The position numbers and the translations under genes were made by a program. Of a stretch of DNA of 64,000 nucleotides, positions 16,781 to 25,269 are shown in pieces. Under the pieces are notes generated by a model that saw only the letters and a list, made by a program, of their open reading frames with translations, was not told the DNA's origin and made no database searches. The stretch's first letter is position 1; every line of letters starts with the position of its first letter. The DNA comes from Micromonospora sp. RP3T (GTDB lineage Bacteria; Actinomycetota; Actinomycetes; Mycobacteriales; Micromonosporaceae), in assembly GCF_003027925.1 (NCBI RefSeq), contig NZ_PYPS01000005.1, forward strand, positions 62,001 through 126,000, in the 5' to 3' direction.

Positions 16781-17736
16781 GAGCAGTCCAGGGCGGTTCG
16801 CAGGGTCTGCAGGTTGGCGCGCATGGCCGACAGGTAGTCGCCCTCGGCGGGCGGGCCCTCGATCGGGTCCAGGACCGCGGTCTTCGCCCCGACCTCCCGG
16901 GCGATCGTCTCGGCGACCTTCGGGCTGACCAGCGTCTCGAAGAAGATCGTACCGGCCTGGTGCTCCCGGGCCTCCCGCGCGACCTCGGCGAGCCGCTGCG
17001 GGGAGGGCTCGGCCTCCGGGGTGAGGCCGGTGAGCCCGATCTGCTCCAGCTTGTAGTGCTCGGCCAGGTAACCGAAGGCGGTGTGACTGGTCACGATCTC
17101 GCGGCGCTGGCAGGTGCGCAGGCCCTCGGCGTACTCGGTGTCGAGTTTCGTCAGCTCGGCGCGCAGCGCGCCGGCCCGGGCGGTGTAGTCGGCGGCGTGG
17201 TCCGGGTCGACCGCGCCGAGGCGTTCGGCGAGCTTGTCGCCGACGGTGGCCAGCCGGGTCGGGTCGAGCCAGAGGTGCGGGTCCTTGCCGCCGCCCTCCT
17301 CCTCGTGGCCGGCTTCCTCGTGGCCGGCCTCGCCCTGGTGGTCGTGGCCGCCGGCGGCGGCGTCGAGCAGCGGGGCGACACCGGCCACGTCGAACGCGCG
17401 GTCGCCGCCGTTCTGCTCGACCGCCTCGTCCACCGCCGGCTGGAAGCCGGTCAGGTAGACGATCAGCTCGGCGTCGACCACCTGGCCGACCTGGCGGGGG
17501 TTCAGCTCCAGGTCGTGCGGCTCCGCGCCCGGCTTGGTCAGGTTGCCGACCACGACCCGGTCGCCGCCGATGCGCTCGGTCAGGAACTGGAGCGGGTAGA
17601 ACGCGGCCACCACGTCGACCCGGTCCGGGTCCTTACCGCCGCCGTCGCCGCCGTCCGAGCAGGCGCTGAGGCCGCCCAGGGCGAGCAGGGCGGCGGTGGC
17701 GGCGGTCAGGACGCGGGGGGTGGCACGGGCGGTCAT
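16777..17736 (-). CDS. znuA: Zinc-binding lipoprotein of ABC transporter
   Basis: A 319-residue solute-binding protein. A signal peptide ends in the lipobox GLSAC (Cys 26). Zinc ligands are visible in EPHDLE (His 74), DPHLWLDP (His 154) and TSHTAFGYL. A flexible His/Glu-rich loop at 131-148 is the hallmark that separates zinc from manganese binders. The ATG at 17736 is followed upstream by an AT-rich palindrome, a candidate Zur site. It is the first gene of the operon. Confidence 0.94.
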   Translation of the reverse strand: MTARATPRVLTAATAALLALGGLSACSDGGDGGGKDPDRVDVVAAFYPLQFLTERIGGDRVVVGNLTKPGAEPHDLELNPRQVGQVVDAELIVYLTGFQPAVDEAVEQNGGDRAFDVAGVAPLLDAAAGGHDHQGEAGHEEAGHEEEGGGKDPHLWLDPTRLATVGDKLAERLGAVDPDHAADYTARAGALRAELTKLDTEYAEGLRTCQRREIVTSHTAFGYLAEHYKLEQIGLTGLTPEAEPSPQRLAEVAREAREHQAGTIFFETLVSPKVAETIAREVGAKTAVLDPIEGPPAEGDYLSAMRANLQTLRTALDCS

Positions 17737-17751
17737 GGAGCAACTGTCCGC

Positions 17752-17770
17752 GATAACGAAAATTATTGTC
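17752..17770 (-). promoter_or_regulatory. Candidate Zur operator upstream of znuA
   Basis: GATAACGAAAATTATTGTC is an imperfect palindrome in an AT-rich island of an otherwise GC-rich sequence, 16 nt upstream of the znuA ATG. Actinobacterial Zur boxes are AT-rich inverted repeats of this length. The assignment is inferred from form and position only. Confidence 0.6.
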
Positions 17771-17819
17771 AAAAACGCATGCTTGCATGTCAGCGCGGGT
17801 CGGCCCGGCCCGGAGCGGC

Positions 17820-18083
17820 TCAGCCGACCGTCAGCTTCGCCAGCGCCACCGCGATCAACAGGGTGAGCATCACCAGCCGCAGCACCCGGGTCGCCGGCCG
17901 CTGCACCGGCCAGGTGACCGACATCAACCCGACCAGCCCGGCCGCCAGCACCAACAGCAGGACGCCACCGGCCGGGCCGGGCGCGAAGAGGCCGACCAGC
18001 ACCAGCACCAGCGCGGCGAGGAACACCGTCGTCGGGTTGAGCCGGGCCAACCGGGACAGCACGGGACTCTGCGTACGCTGCAT
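17820..18083 (-). CDS. Small membrane protein (DUF6703-like)
   Basis: An 87-residue protein beginning MQRTQSPVLSRLARLNPTTV, with three hydrophobic helices (FLAALVLVLVGLFAPGP, GGVLLLVLAAGLVGLMSV, LRLVMLTLLIAVALAKLTV). The short cytoplasmic LARLNPTTVF start resembles a common actinobacterial family of unknown function. It is divergent from the monooxygenase-like gene with only 27 nt between the starts, so the two promoters must overlap or lie inside the coding sequence. Confidence 0.75.
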   Translation of the reverse strand: MQRTQSPVLSRLARLNPTTVFLAALVLVLVGLFAPGPAGGVLLLVLAAGLVGLMSVTWPVQRPATRVLRLVMLTLLIAVALAKLTVG

Positions 18084-18110
18084 GCCACAAACTCTACGAG
18101 GAGGAACGCC

Positions 18111-18452
18111 GTGCTGGTCACCAACCGGTTCGTGGTGGACGCCGAAACGGCTGACGAGTTCACCCGGGAGGCGCACGCCGCGCTGGCCGCGCTCGCCGCC
18201 CGCCCCGGCTACCTGCGCGGCGAACTGCTCCGGGCGCTCGACGACCCGGCCCACTGGTGCCTGCTCACCGAGTGGGAGTCGGTCGGGGCGTACCGGCGGG
18301 CGCTGGGCGGGTTCGACGTCAAGGTCACCGCCGTGCCGCTGCTCGCCCGCTCGGTGGACGAGCCGTCGGCGTACGAGACGCTCGCCAACGCCGCCCCGCA
18401 GGGCGAGATCGTCGTCGTCGCCAGTGATCGTGCCGCAGGCCCGTACCGCTGA
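18111..18452 (+). CDS. Antibiotic biosynthesis monooxygenase (ABM) family protein
   Basis: A 113-residue ferredoxin-like alpha+beta dimeric domain: VTNRFVVDAETADEFTREAH, then RPGYLRGELLRALDDPAHWCLLTEWES, typical of ABM-fold proteins. These range from true monooxygenases to haem-degrading or stress proteins, so substrate is open. The GTG start follows GAGGAGG. It ends 25 nt before the next gene. Confidence 0.82.
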   Translation: MLVTNRFVVDAETADEFTREAHAALAALAARPGYLRGELLRALDDPAHWCLLTEWESVGAYRRALGGFDVKVTAVPLLARSVDEPSAYETLANAAPQGEIVVVASDRAAGPYR

Positions 18453-18477
18453 GTCCGGGGGCACTACCCTGGCGCGT

Positions 18478-19032
18478 ATGACCGCTCCCGGACCGGCCGC
18501 GCCGCCCCCGCCACCCGTGCCGCCCGGCACGCCGCCGGCCGCCCCGGCGGAGCCGGGCGTGCCCGCGCCGCCGCCCGGTCCCGGCGTCGCGCCGCCGTTC
18601 GCCGCCCCGCCCACCGAGGGCGGGCGGGCCCGCCTCTGGCTCGGCCTCGGCGTCGGCGCGCTGGCCGTGGTGCTCTGCTGCGGCGGGGGCGGCGCGGCAG
18701 TGGTCGGGCTGGCGGTGAGCAACGTGCAGGCGGTCGGCGAGCAGGGCCGGGCCGTCACCGACGACTACTACCAGGCGCTTGTCGCCCGGGAGTGGTCAAA
18801 GGCGTACGACCGGCTCTGCGACGACGCCCGGCGACGCGAGTCCCGGCCGGAGTTCGAGCGGCGGGCCGCCACCGAGCCGCAGATCTCCGGCTACCGGGTG
18901 GGCAAGGTCGACACCACCACGCTGACCGTGCCGGTGGACGTCACGCTGGCCGGTGGGCGGCGGGAGGCGCAGACCGTCACGCTCGCGCCCGACCGGCAGA
19001 CCGGCGGCATGGAGGTCTGCGGGGTGAGCTGA
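18478..19032 (+). CDS. Pro-rich membrane-anchored protein with extracytoplasmic domain
   Basis: A 184-residue protein. Residues 1-55 are Pro/Ala/Gly rich and cytoplasmic, a single membrane helix follows at about 60-85 ([20 protein letters not shown]), and a 95-residue outer domain ends the protein ([20 protein letters not shown]...). The outer part resembles DUF4878-type lumazine-binding-like folds with two cysteines (CDDARR and VCGVS) that could form a disulfide. It lies upstream of glyS; no function is recognised. Confidence 0.75.
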   Translation: MTAPGPAAPPPPPVPPGTPPAAPAEPGVPAPPPGPGVAPPFAAPPTEGGRARLWLGLGVGALAVVLCCGGGGAAVVGLAVSNVQAVGEQGRAVTDDYYQALVAREWSKAYDRLCDDARRRESRPEFERRAATEPQISGYRVGKVDTTTLTVPVDVTLAGGRREAQTVTLAPDRQTGGMEVCGVS

Positions 19033-19145
19033 CCGACCCCCGGTATTCTACTGGGCTCGGGGCAGCGGCGGTCGTACCGTGGTCCCGAACAGCCCGGTTC
19101 CATCCATCTCGACCGCGCCGACCGCCAGCCGGCGTAGGAGGAAAC

Positions 19146-20525
<1,380 letters not shown>

Positions 20526-20528
20526 GTG

Positions 20529-20585
20529 GTGTAAGGCGGGGGCCCCTCTTAACGCTTTCGGTAGAGGAAGGGCCCCCGCTTAACA
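20529..20585 (-). repeat. R element, copy R2
   Basis: Reads GTGTAAGGCGGGGGCCCCTC, then TTAACGCTTTCGGTAGAGG, then AAGGGCCCCCGCTTAACACC. It lies between convergent glyS and the DUF559-like gene. Its last bases contain TTA, the complement of the TAA stop of that gene, so the repeat defines the gene's end. It also folds as a bidirectional terminator. Confidence 0.85.
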
Positions 20586-21542
20586 CCCCGCCGCCGGGGC
20601 GGCATGGACCGCGATCATCGCGACGAGGCCCTGGCGGGAAGCGTGCGCCTGCTCCACCGTCCGGCGTACCCGCTGGGGCTCGCGCCGGATCTGCGCCGGG
20701 GTGAAGTGCAGGATCATCACTCCGAGCCGGCTCAGCTCGTTGTGGCGGTCGAGCGTGCGTGCCCAGCCTTCCGGGCTGAAGTGGTACTCCCGCGAGTCGA
20801 CCTCCAGCGCCAGCGCCGACTCGGCGAGGTAACCGTCGGGTGTCGGGAGCGTGTTCCCATCACCGGTCGTCAACCGTGGGTTCCAGACGATCGCCGGGAG
20901 CAGCCGGCTCCCGGCGAGGCAGTCCCGCAGTTCGGCCTCCGGCGCGGAGCGGGTGCCGGCGGTCACCTCGTGGAAGGCCTTCCGGACCAGCGCCGTACGG
21001 CTGCGCCTGGCCCGGATGATCTCCTCGTCCAGCGCGGCCAGGTCGGTGAAGCTCCGCTGGACGGCCTCAGCCACGATCGCTCGCACCGTCCGCAGGTCGC
21101 GCAGGTCACGGGCGGCGTCGACGACGGCCCTCGCGGGCGAGCAGACCGGGTAATGGTCGGTCGGCCGCGCCTTCGGATCGAGTGACAGAGCGCGGGACAC
21201 CCGCACGTGACCGGTCGACTTACGGCTCGTCCCGTGTGGGACGAGCAGGTGCACGTCGGTGGTCCGCGGACTGTATCGGAAGCCGTACCAGGAGAGCGCG
21301 GACAGCCCGGTCAGCTGGGCGCCCCGGCCGGCGTACAGGGCGGCGGAGATCCGTCGCTGTTCGTCGGTCAGCACGCCGGTGACCAGGGCGTACGTCGCCG
21401 GCAGCACGCGTTGCCAGCGACCTCGGCGGGTCTGCCGGTAGATGAACATGTCGTCGTAGCCGGCTTCCAGCAGTTGGACGCGCGTGACCAGGTCATGCTG
21501 GCGGTGCGCGACCTCCGCCAGCCGGGGCGGGTGATCGACCAT
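20580..21542 (-). CDS. AbiEi-antitoxin-like/DUF559 domain protein
   Basis: A 320-residue cytoplasmic protein. The N-terminal third resembles the AbiEi antitoxin winged-helix region (LVTRVQLLEAGYDDMFIYRQ, RGRWQRVLPATYAL). The C-terminus resembles DUF559, a Vsr-like nuclease fold (LALEVDSREYHF, LGVMILHFTPAQIRREP). No AbiEii-type toxin lies beside it, so it is an orphan. The longer frame upstream of the ATG at 21542 has no ribosome site. Codons are less strictly GC-ending than in glyS, hinting at later acquisition. The stop is supplied by element R2, so the last residues may be recent. Confidence 0.75.
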   Translation of the reverse strand: MVDHPPRLAEVAHRQHDLVTRVQLLEAGYDDMFIYRQTRRGRWQRVLPATYALVTGVLTDEQRRISAALYAGRGAQLTGLSALSWYGFRYSPRTTDVHLLVPHGTSRKSTGHVRVSRALSLDPKARPTDHYPVCSPARAVVDAARDLRDLRTVRAIVAEAVQRSFTDLAALDEEIIRARRSRTALVRKAFHEVTAGTRSAPEAELRDCLAGSRLLPAIVWNPRLTTGDGNTLPTPDGYLAESALALEVDSREYHFSPEGWARTLDRHNELSRLGVMILHFTPAQIRREPQRVRRTVEQAHASRQGLVAMIAVHAAPAAGC

Positions 21543-21654
21543 GCGGCAAGCGTGGGCGACGGGCGGGCGTTCGCGCTGCCCGTCGCCCATGTCCTGTGGG
21601 CAACCGTCCGCTTGTGGAAACCCCCGAGCTCGCACCGGCGCTGTGATATGCGCC

Positions 21655-21712
21655 GTGTTAAGCGGGGCCCCCGCCTATGCAGAAAGCGTTAAGCGGGGGC
21701 CCCTCCTTACAC
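21655..21712 (+). repeat. R element, copy R3
   Basis: Full-length copy in consensus orientation: GTGTTAAGCGGGGCCCCC, then GCCTATGCAGAAAGCGTTAAG (split as GCCTATGCAGAAAGC and GTTAAG), then CGGGGGCCCCTCCTTACAC. The ends form short inverted termini, GTGTTAAG and CTTACAC. It sits between divergent genes and ends 7 nt before the dusB GTG. Confidence 0.85.
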
Positions 21713-21719
21713 TCGGGGG

Positions 21720-22868
21720 GTGAGTGAGCTGAAGATCGGGCCGTATGCGGTGTGGCCGCCGGTGGTGCTCGCGCCGATGGCCGGGATCACCAACGTCGGC
21801 TTCCGGCGGCTCTGCCGTGAGCAGGGCGGCGGCATCTACGTCTGCGAGATGATCACCACTCGCGCGCTGGTCGAGCGGAACCCGAAGACGCTGCGCATGA
21901 TCGCCTTCGGCGCCGACGAGCACCCGCGCAGCCTCCAGCTCTACGGCACCGACCCGGAGATCACCGCCGCCGCCGTGCGGATCGTGGTCGAGCGGGACCT
22001 CGCCGACCACATCGACCTCAACTTCGGCTGCCCGGTCCCGAAGGTGACCCGCCGGGGCGGCGGTTCGGCCCTGCCGTGGCGGCGCCGGCTCTTCGCCCGG
22101 CTGGTCAGGGCCGCGGTGGACGCCGCGTCACCGGCCGGGGTGCCGGTCACGGTCAAGATGCGCAAGGGCATCGACGACGACCACCTGACGTACGTCGAGG
22201 CCGGGCTCGCCGCCCAGGACGCGGGCGTCGCGGCGGTCGCCCTGCACGGGCGTACGGCGGCACAGCGCTACTCGGGCACCGCCGACTGGGACGCGATCGC
22301 CACGCTCAAGGCGGCGCTGGACGTGCCGGTGCTCGGCAACGGCGACATCTGGGAGGGCGACGACGCGTTGCGGATGGTCGCCCACACCGGCGTGGACGGC
22401 GTGGTGGTGGGGCGTGGCTGTCTGGGCCGGCCGTGGCTCTTCGCCGACCTGGAGGCCGCGTTCGAGGGGCGCACCGACCGGCGGCTGCCCACGCTCGGCG
22501 AGGTCGCGGTGACCATGCGGCGGCACGCCGAGCTGCTGGTGGAGCAGTTCGTCGCCGGGGCCCGCAACCCGGCCCGGGGTGAACGGGACGGCTGCACCGA
22601 CTTCCGCAAGCACGTGGCCTGGTATCTGAAGGGCTTCCCGATCGGCGGTGAGCTGCGCCGCTCGCTCGCCATGATCGAGAGCTTGGCCCAGCTCGACGAC
22701 CTGCTCGGCAAGCTCGACCCGGAGGTGCCCTTCCCGGTCGAGACGCTCGGGCAGCCACGCGGCCGGACCAACTCCCCGGGCAAGGTCTTCCTGCCCGACG
22801 GCTGGCTGGCCAGCCGCGACGACGACACCCCGCCGGAGGGCGCCGAGCTGGACGACTCCGGCGGCTGA
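21720..22868 (+). CDS. dusB: tRNA-dihydrouridine synthase, DusB type
   Basis: A 382-residue FMN enzyme that reduces specific uridines of tRNA to dihydrouridine with NADPH. The TIM barrel begins PPVVLAPMAGITNVGFRRLC. The catalytic cysteine is in HIDLNFGCPVPKVTRRGGGS (Cys about 104), followed by VTVKMRKGIDDDHL and ALHGRTAAQRYSG, with phosphate loops VLGNGDIW and GVVVGRGCLGRPW. The GTG at 21720 is the only good start, yet its ribosome site is poor because element R3 ends directly upstream. A perfect hairpin terminator follows. Confidence 0.94.
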   Translation: MSELKIGPYAVWPPVVLAPMAGITNVGFRRLCREQGGGIYVCEMITTRALVERNPKTLRMIAFGADEHPRSLQLYGTDPEITAAAVRIVVERDLADHIDLNFGCPVPKVTRRGGGSALPWRRRLFARLVRAAVDAASPAGVPVTVKMRKGIDDDHLTYVEAGLAAQDAGVAAVALHGRTAAQRYSGTADWDAIATLKAALDVPVLGNGDIWEGDDALRMVAHTGVDGVVVGRGCLGRPWLFADLEAAFEGRTDRRLPTLGEVAVTMRRHAELLVEQFVAGARNPARGERDGCTDFRKHVAWYLKGFPIGGELRRSLAMIESLAQLDDLLGKLDPEVPFPVETLGQPRGRTNSPGKVFLPDGWLASRDDDTPPEGAELDDSGG

Positions 22869-22879
22869 TCCCGGTACGC

Positions 22880-22914
22880 CGAAGGGCCCGACCCCCACGG
22901 GGTCGGGCCCTTCG
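22880..22914. terminator. Bidirectional rho-independent terminator
   Basis: Perfect 16-bp arms (CGAAGGGCCCGACCCC at 22880-22895, complement at 22899-22914) with a 3-nt loop lie between convergent dusB and the peptidase-like gene. TTCGTCATCG follows on the plus side. Confidence 0.85.
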
Positions 22915-22928
22915 TCATCGTCCTGCGG

Positions 22929-23573
22929 TCAGGAGCTGTAGCCGCGGCTGGCGATCCAGTGCGCCAGGGCTTCCACGTCCATCCGGTAGGAGGCCTGGTC
23001 CGGGTTCGCCGAGTCGGCGATCGTCACGACCTTCCCGCCGTCGCGGTAGCCCACCACGCTGATGTAGTGGCCACCCTCGAAGGAGTGCACGGTGCCGTCG
23101 GTGTCGGTGGCGGTCCCGGCGATGTTGGCCACCACGGCCCGGCCGTCGTCCACCGCGCGCACGACGTCGGCGCGCAGCTTGTCGACCTTGTCACCGGCCT
23201 TGTCGACCGGGATCTCGGTGGACCTGTAGACGTCCTTGCCGGTCTCCTTGTTCAGCACCGGGGTGATGTCGTTGATGGAGTTGGTGCCGGCCTCGGTGGT
23301 GCCCATCTCCTTGGCCATGGCGGCCACGTCGATGTTCTTGCCCTGCACGCTGAGCGCGTTGCGGGCCGCGGCCGGGCCGCAGAAGTAGAAGTTGGGCTGG
23401 GCCTCGTAGCGCACGCCCAGCTCGCGCTCGCCGCTCTTGCGGTCGGCGACCACAGCAGCGGCGCGCTCGGCGGGGGTGGCCTGGGCGGCGATGGCGGGGC
23501 CGGCGATGCCACCGGCGGTGGCGGCGATCCCGGCGACGATCAGCGCGGTCTTGCGGATCAGATCGGTACGCAT
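22929..23573 (-). CDS. Secreted C39-like cysteine peptidase family protein
   Basis: A 214-residue exported protein. A signal peptide covers residues 1-30 (basic start, hydrophobic core, AIAA-QA cleavage). The mature domain matches the C39-like papain fold: NFYFCGPAAARNAL with Cys 65, GGHYISVVGY with His 169, and DSANPD with Asp 187 as third residue. It contains KEMGTTEAGTNSIND between them. Such stand-alone C39 domains in actinobacteria are uncharacterised. They may cleave Gly-Gly-type leaders or peptidoglycan-linked peptides outside the cell. No ABC exporter lies adjacent. Confidence 0.85.
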   Translation of the reverse strand: MRTDLIRKTALIVAGIAATAGGIAGPAIAAQATPAERAAAVVADRKSGERELGVRYEAQPNFYFCGPAAARNALSVQGKNIDVAAMAKEMGTTEAGTNSINDITPVLNKETGKDVYRSTEIPVDKAGDKVDKLRADVVRAVDDGRAVVANIAGTATDTDGTVHSFEGGHYISVVGYRDGGKVVTIADSANPDQASYRMDVEALAHWIASRGYSS

Positions 23574-23835
23574 GATGCGACTCCTCTGCGGTTCGGGGGT
23601 GTGCGGCACGCGGTGCCGCAGGGGGGAGGTCTGCGCCGGCCGGCGGTCAGCGGTGGCGACCTGCTCGGCGGCTCGGGGGTGTAACCACCGGCCGGGGCCC
23701 GCCATTCCCGGCTGCCTGCTCCGGTCCCGGGCTCCTGGCCGGTGAGTCATGTACAACCCCCCGACCGGGCCGGCGATTCCCCCGGCCCATCCACCCGATC
23801 CGGACACCCCGCCCAGCCGACCCCATACCTCCGCC

Positions 23836-23890
23836 GATCATGACGTTGACGGCGAAAAATCGGACCGCGACCGCCGCCAACTTCATGATC
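23836..23890 (-). repeat. B element: imperfect inverted repeat after the SnoaL-like gene
   Basis: Arms GATCATGACGTTGACGGCG (23836-23854) and CGCCGCCAACTTCATGATC (23872-23890) match at 17 of 19 positions. In gene direction it begins CCGTTGATCATGAAGTTGGC, within 3-8 nt of the stop codon at 23898. It probably acts as the gene's terminator. Confidence 0.75.
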
Positions 23891-23897
23891 AACGGGG

Positions 23898-24269
23898 TCA
23901 GGCGGGGGTGGGGACCTTGTCCAGGAAACCGTGCACGGCGCGCACCCGGCCGTCGGGGTCGCGGACGACCACGTCGAAGCCGACCGCGACGGACTCGCCG
24001 CCGCCGGCCGGGACCAGTTCCCAGCCGAAGCGGACCAGGTTGTGGTGGCCGTCGACCGGACCGTGCGGGCGCAGCACGTGACCGGGGAAGGCCTGCTGGA
24101 CCCCGGCGACGGCCGCCGCGATCTGCTCGTGTCCGCGCACGTCGGCCAGCGGGTCGACGTAGGTGGCGTCGGGGGCGAACAGGGCGGCGACCCCGGCCGC
24201 GCGGGCGTCGGCCTCGGTCTCGTTCCAGACCGCGAGGTAGCGGTCGACCAGCTCGGCGTACGCGTTCAT
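23898..24269 (-). CDS. SnoaL-like/nuclear transport factor 2 fold protein
   Basis: A 123-residue cone-fold protein: YAELVDRYLAVWNETEADAR, then ALFAPDATYVDPLADVRGHEQIAAAV, typical of SnoaL-like or ketosteroid-isomerase-like proteins. Substrate unknown. It is divergent from an XRE/MmyB-type regulator, with two operator-like palindromes between the two starts, so it is probably the regulator's target. Confidence 0.82.
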   Translation of the reverse strand: MNAYAELVDRYLAVWNETEADARAAGVAALFAPDATYVDPLADVRGHEQIAAAVAGVQQAFPGHVLRPHGPVDGHHNLVRFGWELVPAGGGESVAVGFDVVVRDPDGRVRAVHGFLDKVPTPA

Positions 24270-24328
24270 GGTGTGGTCCCTTCGTCGGTCGGTGACGCCG
24301 GGAACTCTGCCGCCGACCGGGCCGGCGT

Positions 24329-24380
24329 GTCGATTACCTCGCGGGTAGGGCCCACCGGCATGACCTCCGGGGTAATCGAC
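24329..24380. promoter_or_regulatory. Two operator-like palindromes in the divergent promoter
   Basis: Two near-identical sites, TTACCTCGCGGGTAG (24334-24348) and TGACCTCCGGGGTAA (24361-24375), fit T-K-ACC-N5-GGTA, with centres 27 bp apart. The outer flanks also form a perfect inverted repeat, GTCGATTACC and GGTAATCGAC. They lie between the SnoaL-like gene and the XRE regulator, a natural place for an autoregulatory dimer pair. Confidence 0.65.
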
Positions 24381-24440
24381 GCGGCGTGCGGTGTCGGGCA
24401 GGGTGGTGCCGAACCGCCCATTCCCGCAGACGGGGGCCCG

Positions 24441-25265
24441 ATGTCCACGTACCGCACCCCGCGCCCGGCCGCCCCGGTCGGCGCCCCCTCCGCCGGCGAG
24501 TCGCTGCGTCGATGGCGGGAGCTGCGCCGGCTCAGTCAACTGGAGCTGTCCATCCGGGCCGAGGTGTCGACCCGGCACCTGAGCTTCGTCGAGACCGGGC
24601 GCTCCCGGCCCAGTCGGGAGATGGTGCTGCGGCTGGCCGATCCGCTCGACCTGCCGCTGCGGGAACGTAACCGGCTGCTGTTGGCCGCCGGCTACGCCCC
24701 GGCGTACCCGGAGACCGCGCTGGCCGCGCCCCGGATGGCCGCGGTCCGCGCGGCGGTCCGGCAGGTGCTGGGCGGCCACGAGCCCTACCCGGCGGCGGTG
24801 GTCGACCGGGGGTGGCACCTGGTGGACGCCAACGACAGCCTGGCGGTGCTCACCGAGCGGGTGGCGCCCGAGCTGCTGGCCGGCCGGGTGAACGTGCTGC
24901 GGGCCAGCCTGCACCCGGACGGGCTGGCCCCGCACATCGTCAACCTCGGCGAGTGGCGCGGGCACCTGCTCAACCGGTTGGCCCGGCAGGTGGAGCTGAC
25001 CGGGGACGCGGAGTTGGCCGCGCTGGAGGAGGAGCTGCGCGGCTATCCGGGCGGTGGGCCGGACCGGTCCGTGGACCAGCCCGGCCCGGACGAGCTGGTG
25101 GTGCCGCTGCGGGTGCGGCACGACGGCGGGGAGCTGTGCTTCCTCAGCACGGTCGCGACCTTCGGTACGCCGCTGGACGTCACACTGGCCGAGCTGTCCA
25201 TCGAGTCGTTCTATCCGGCCGACGAGCGGACCGCCACCGTGCTCCGGGAGCGCGCCCGGAGCTGA
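24441..25265 (+). CDS. XRE-family regulator with MmyB-like ligand domain
   Basis: A 274-residue regulator. The helix-turn-helix covers residues 18-75 (LRRWRELRRLSQLELSIRAE, STRHLSFVETGRSRPSREMVL). The rest (YPAAVVDRGWHLVDANDSLA ...) is the MmyB-like PAS-type ligand-binding domain that in relatives binds fatty-acid-like ligands. Such regulators typically control a divergently transcribed oxidoreductase or SnoaL-like gene, as here. The ATG at 24441 fits the domain start. It converges with the hexosaminidase gene with a 4-nt gap and no terminator between them. Confidence 0.88.
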   Translation: MSTYRTPRPAAPVGAPSAGESLRRWRELRRLSQLELSIRAEVSTRHLSFVETGRSRPSREMVLRLADPLDLPLRERNRLLLAAGYAPAYPETALAAPRMAAVRAAVRQVLGGHEPYPAAVVDRGWHLVDANDSLAVLTERVAPELLAGRVNVLRASLHPDGLAPHIVNLGEWRGHLLNRLARQVELTGDAELAALEEELRGYPGGGPDRSVDQPGPDELVVPLRVRHDGGELCFLSTVATFGTPLDVTLAELSIESFYPADERTATVLRERARS

Positions 25266-25269
25266 CCGG

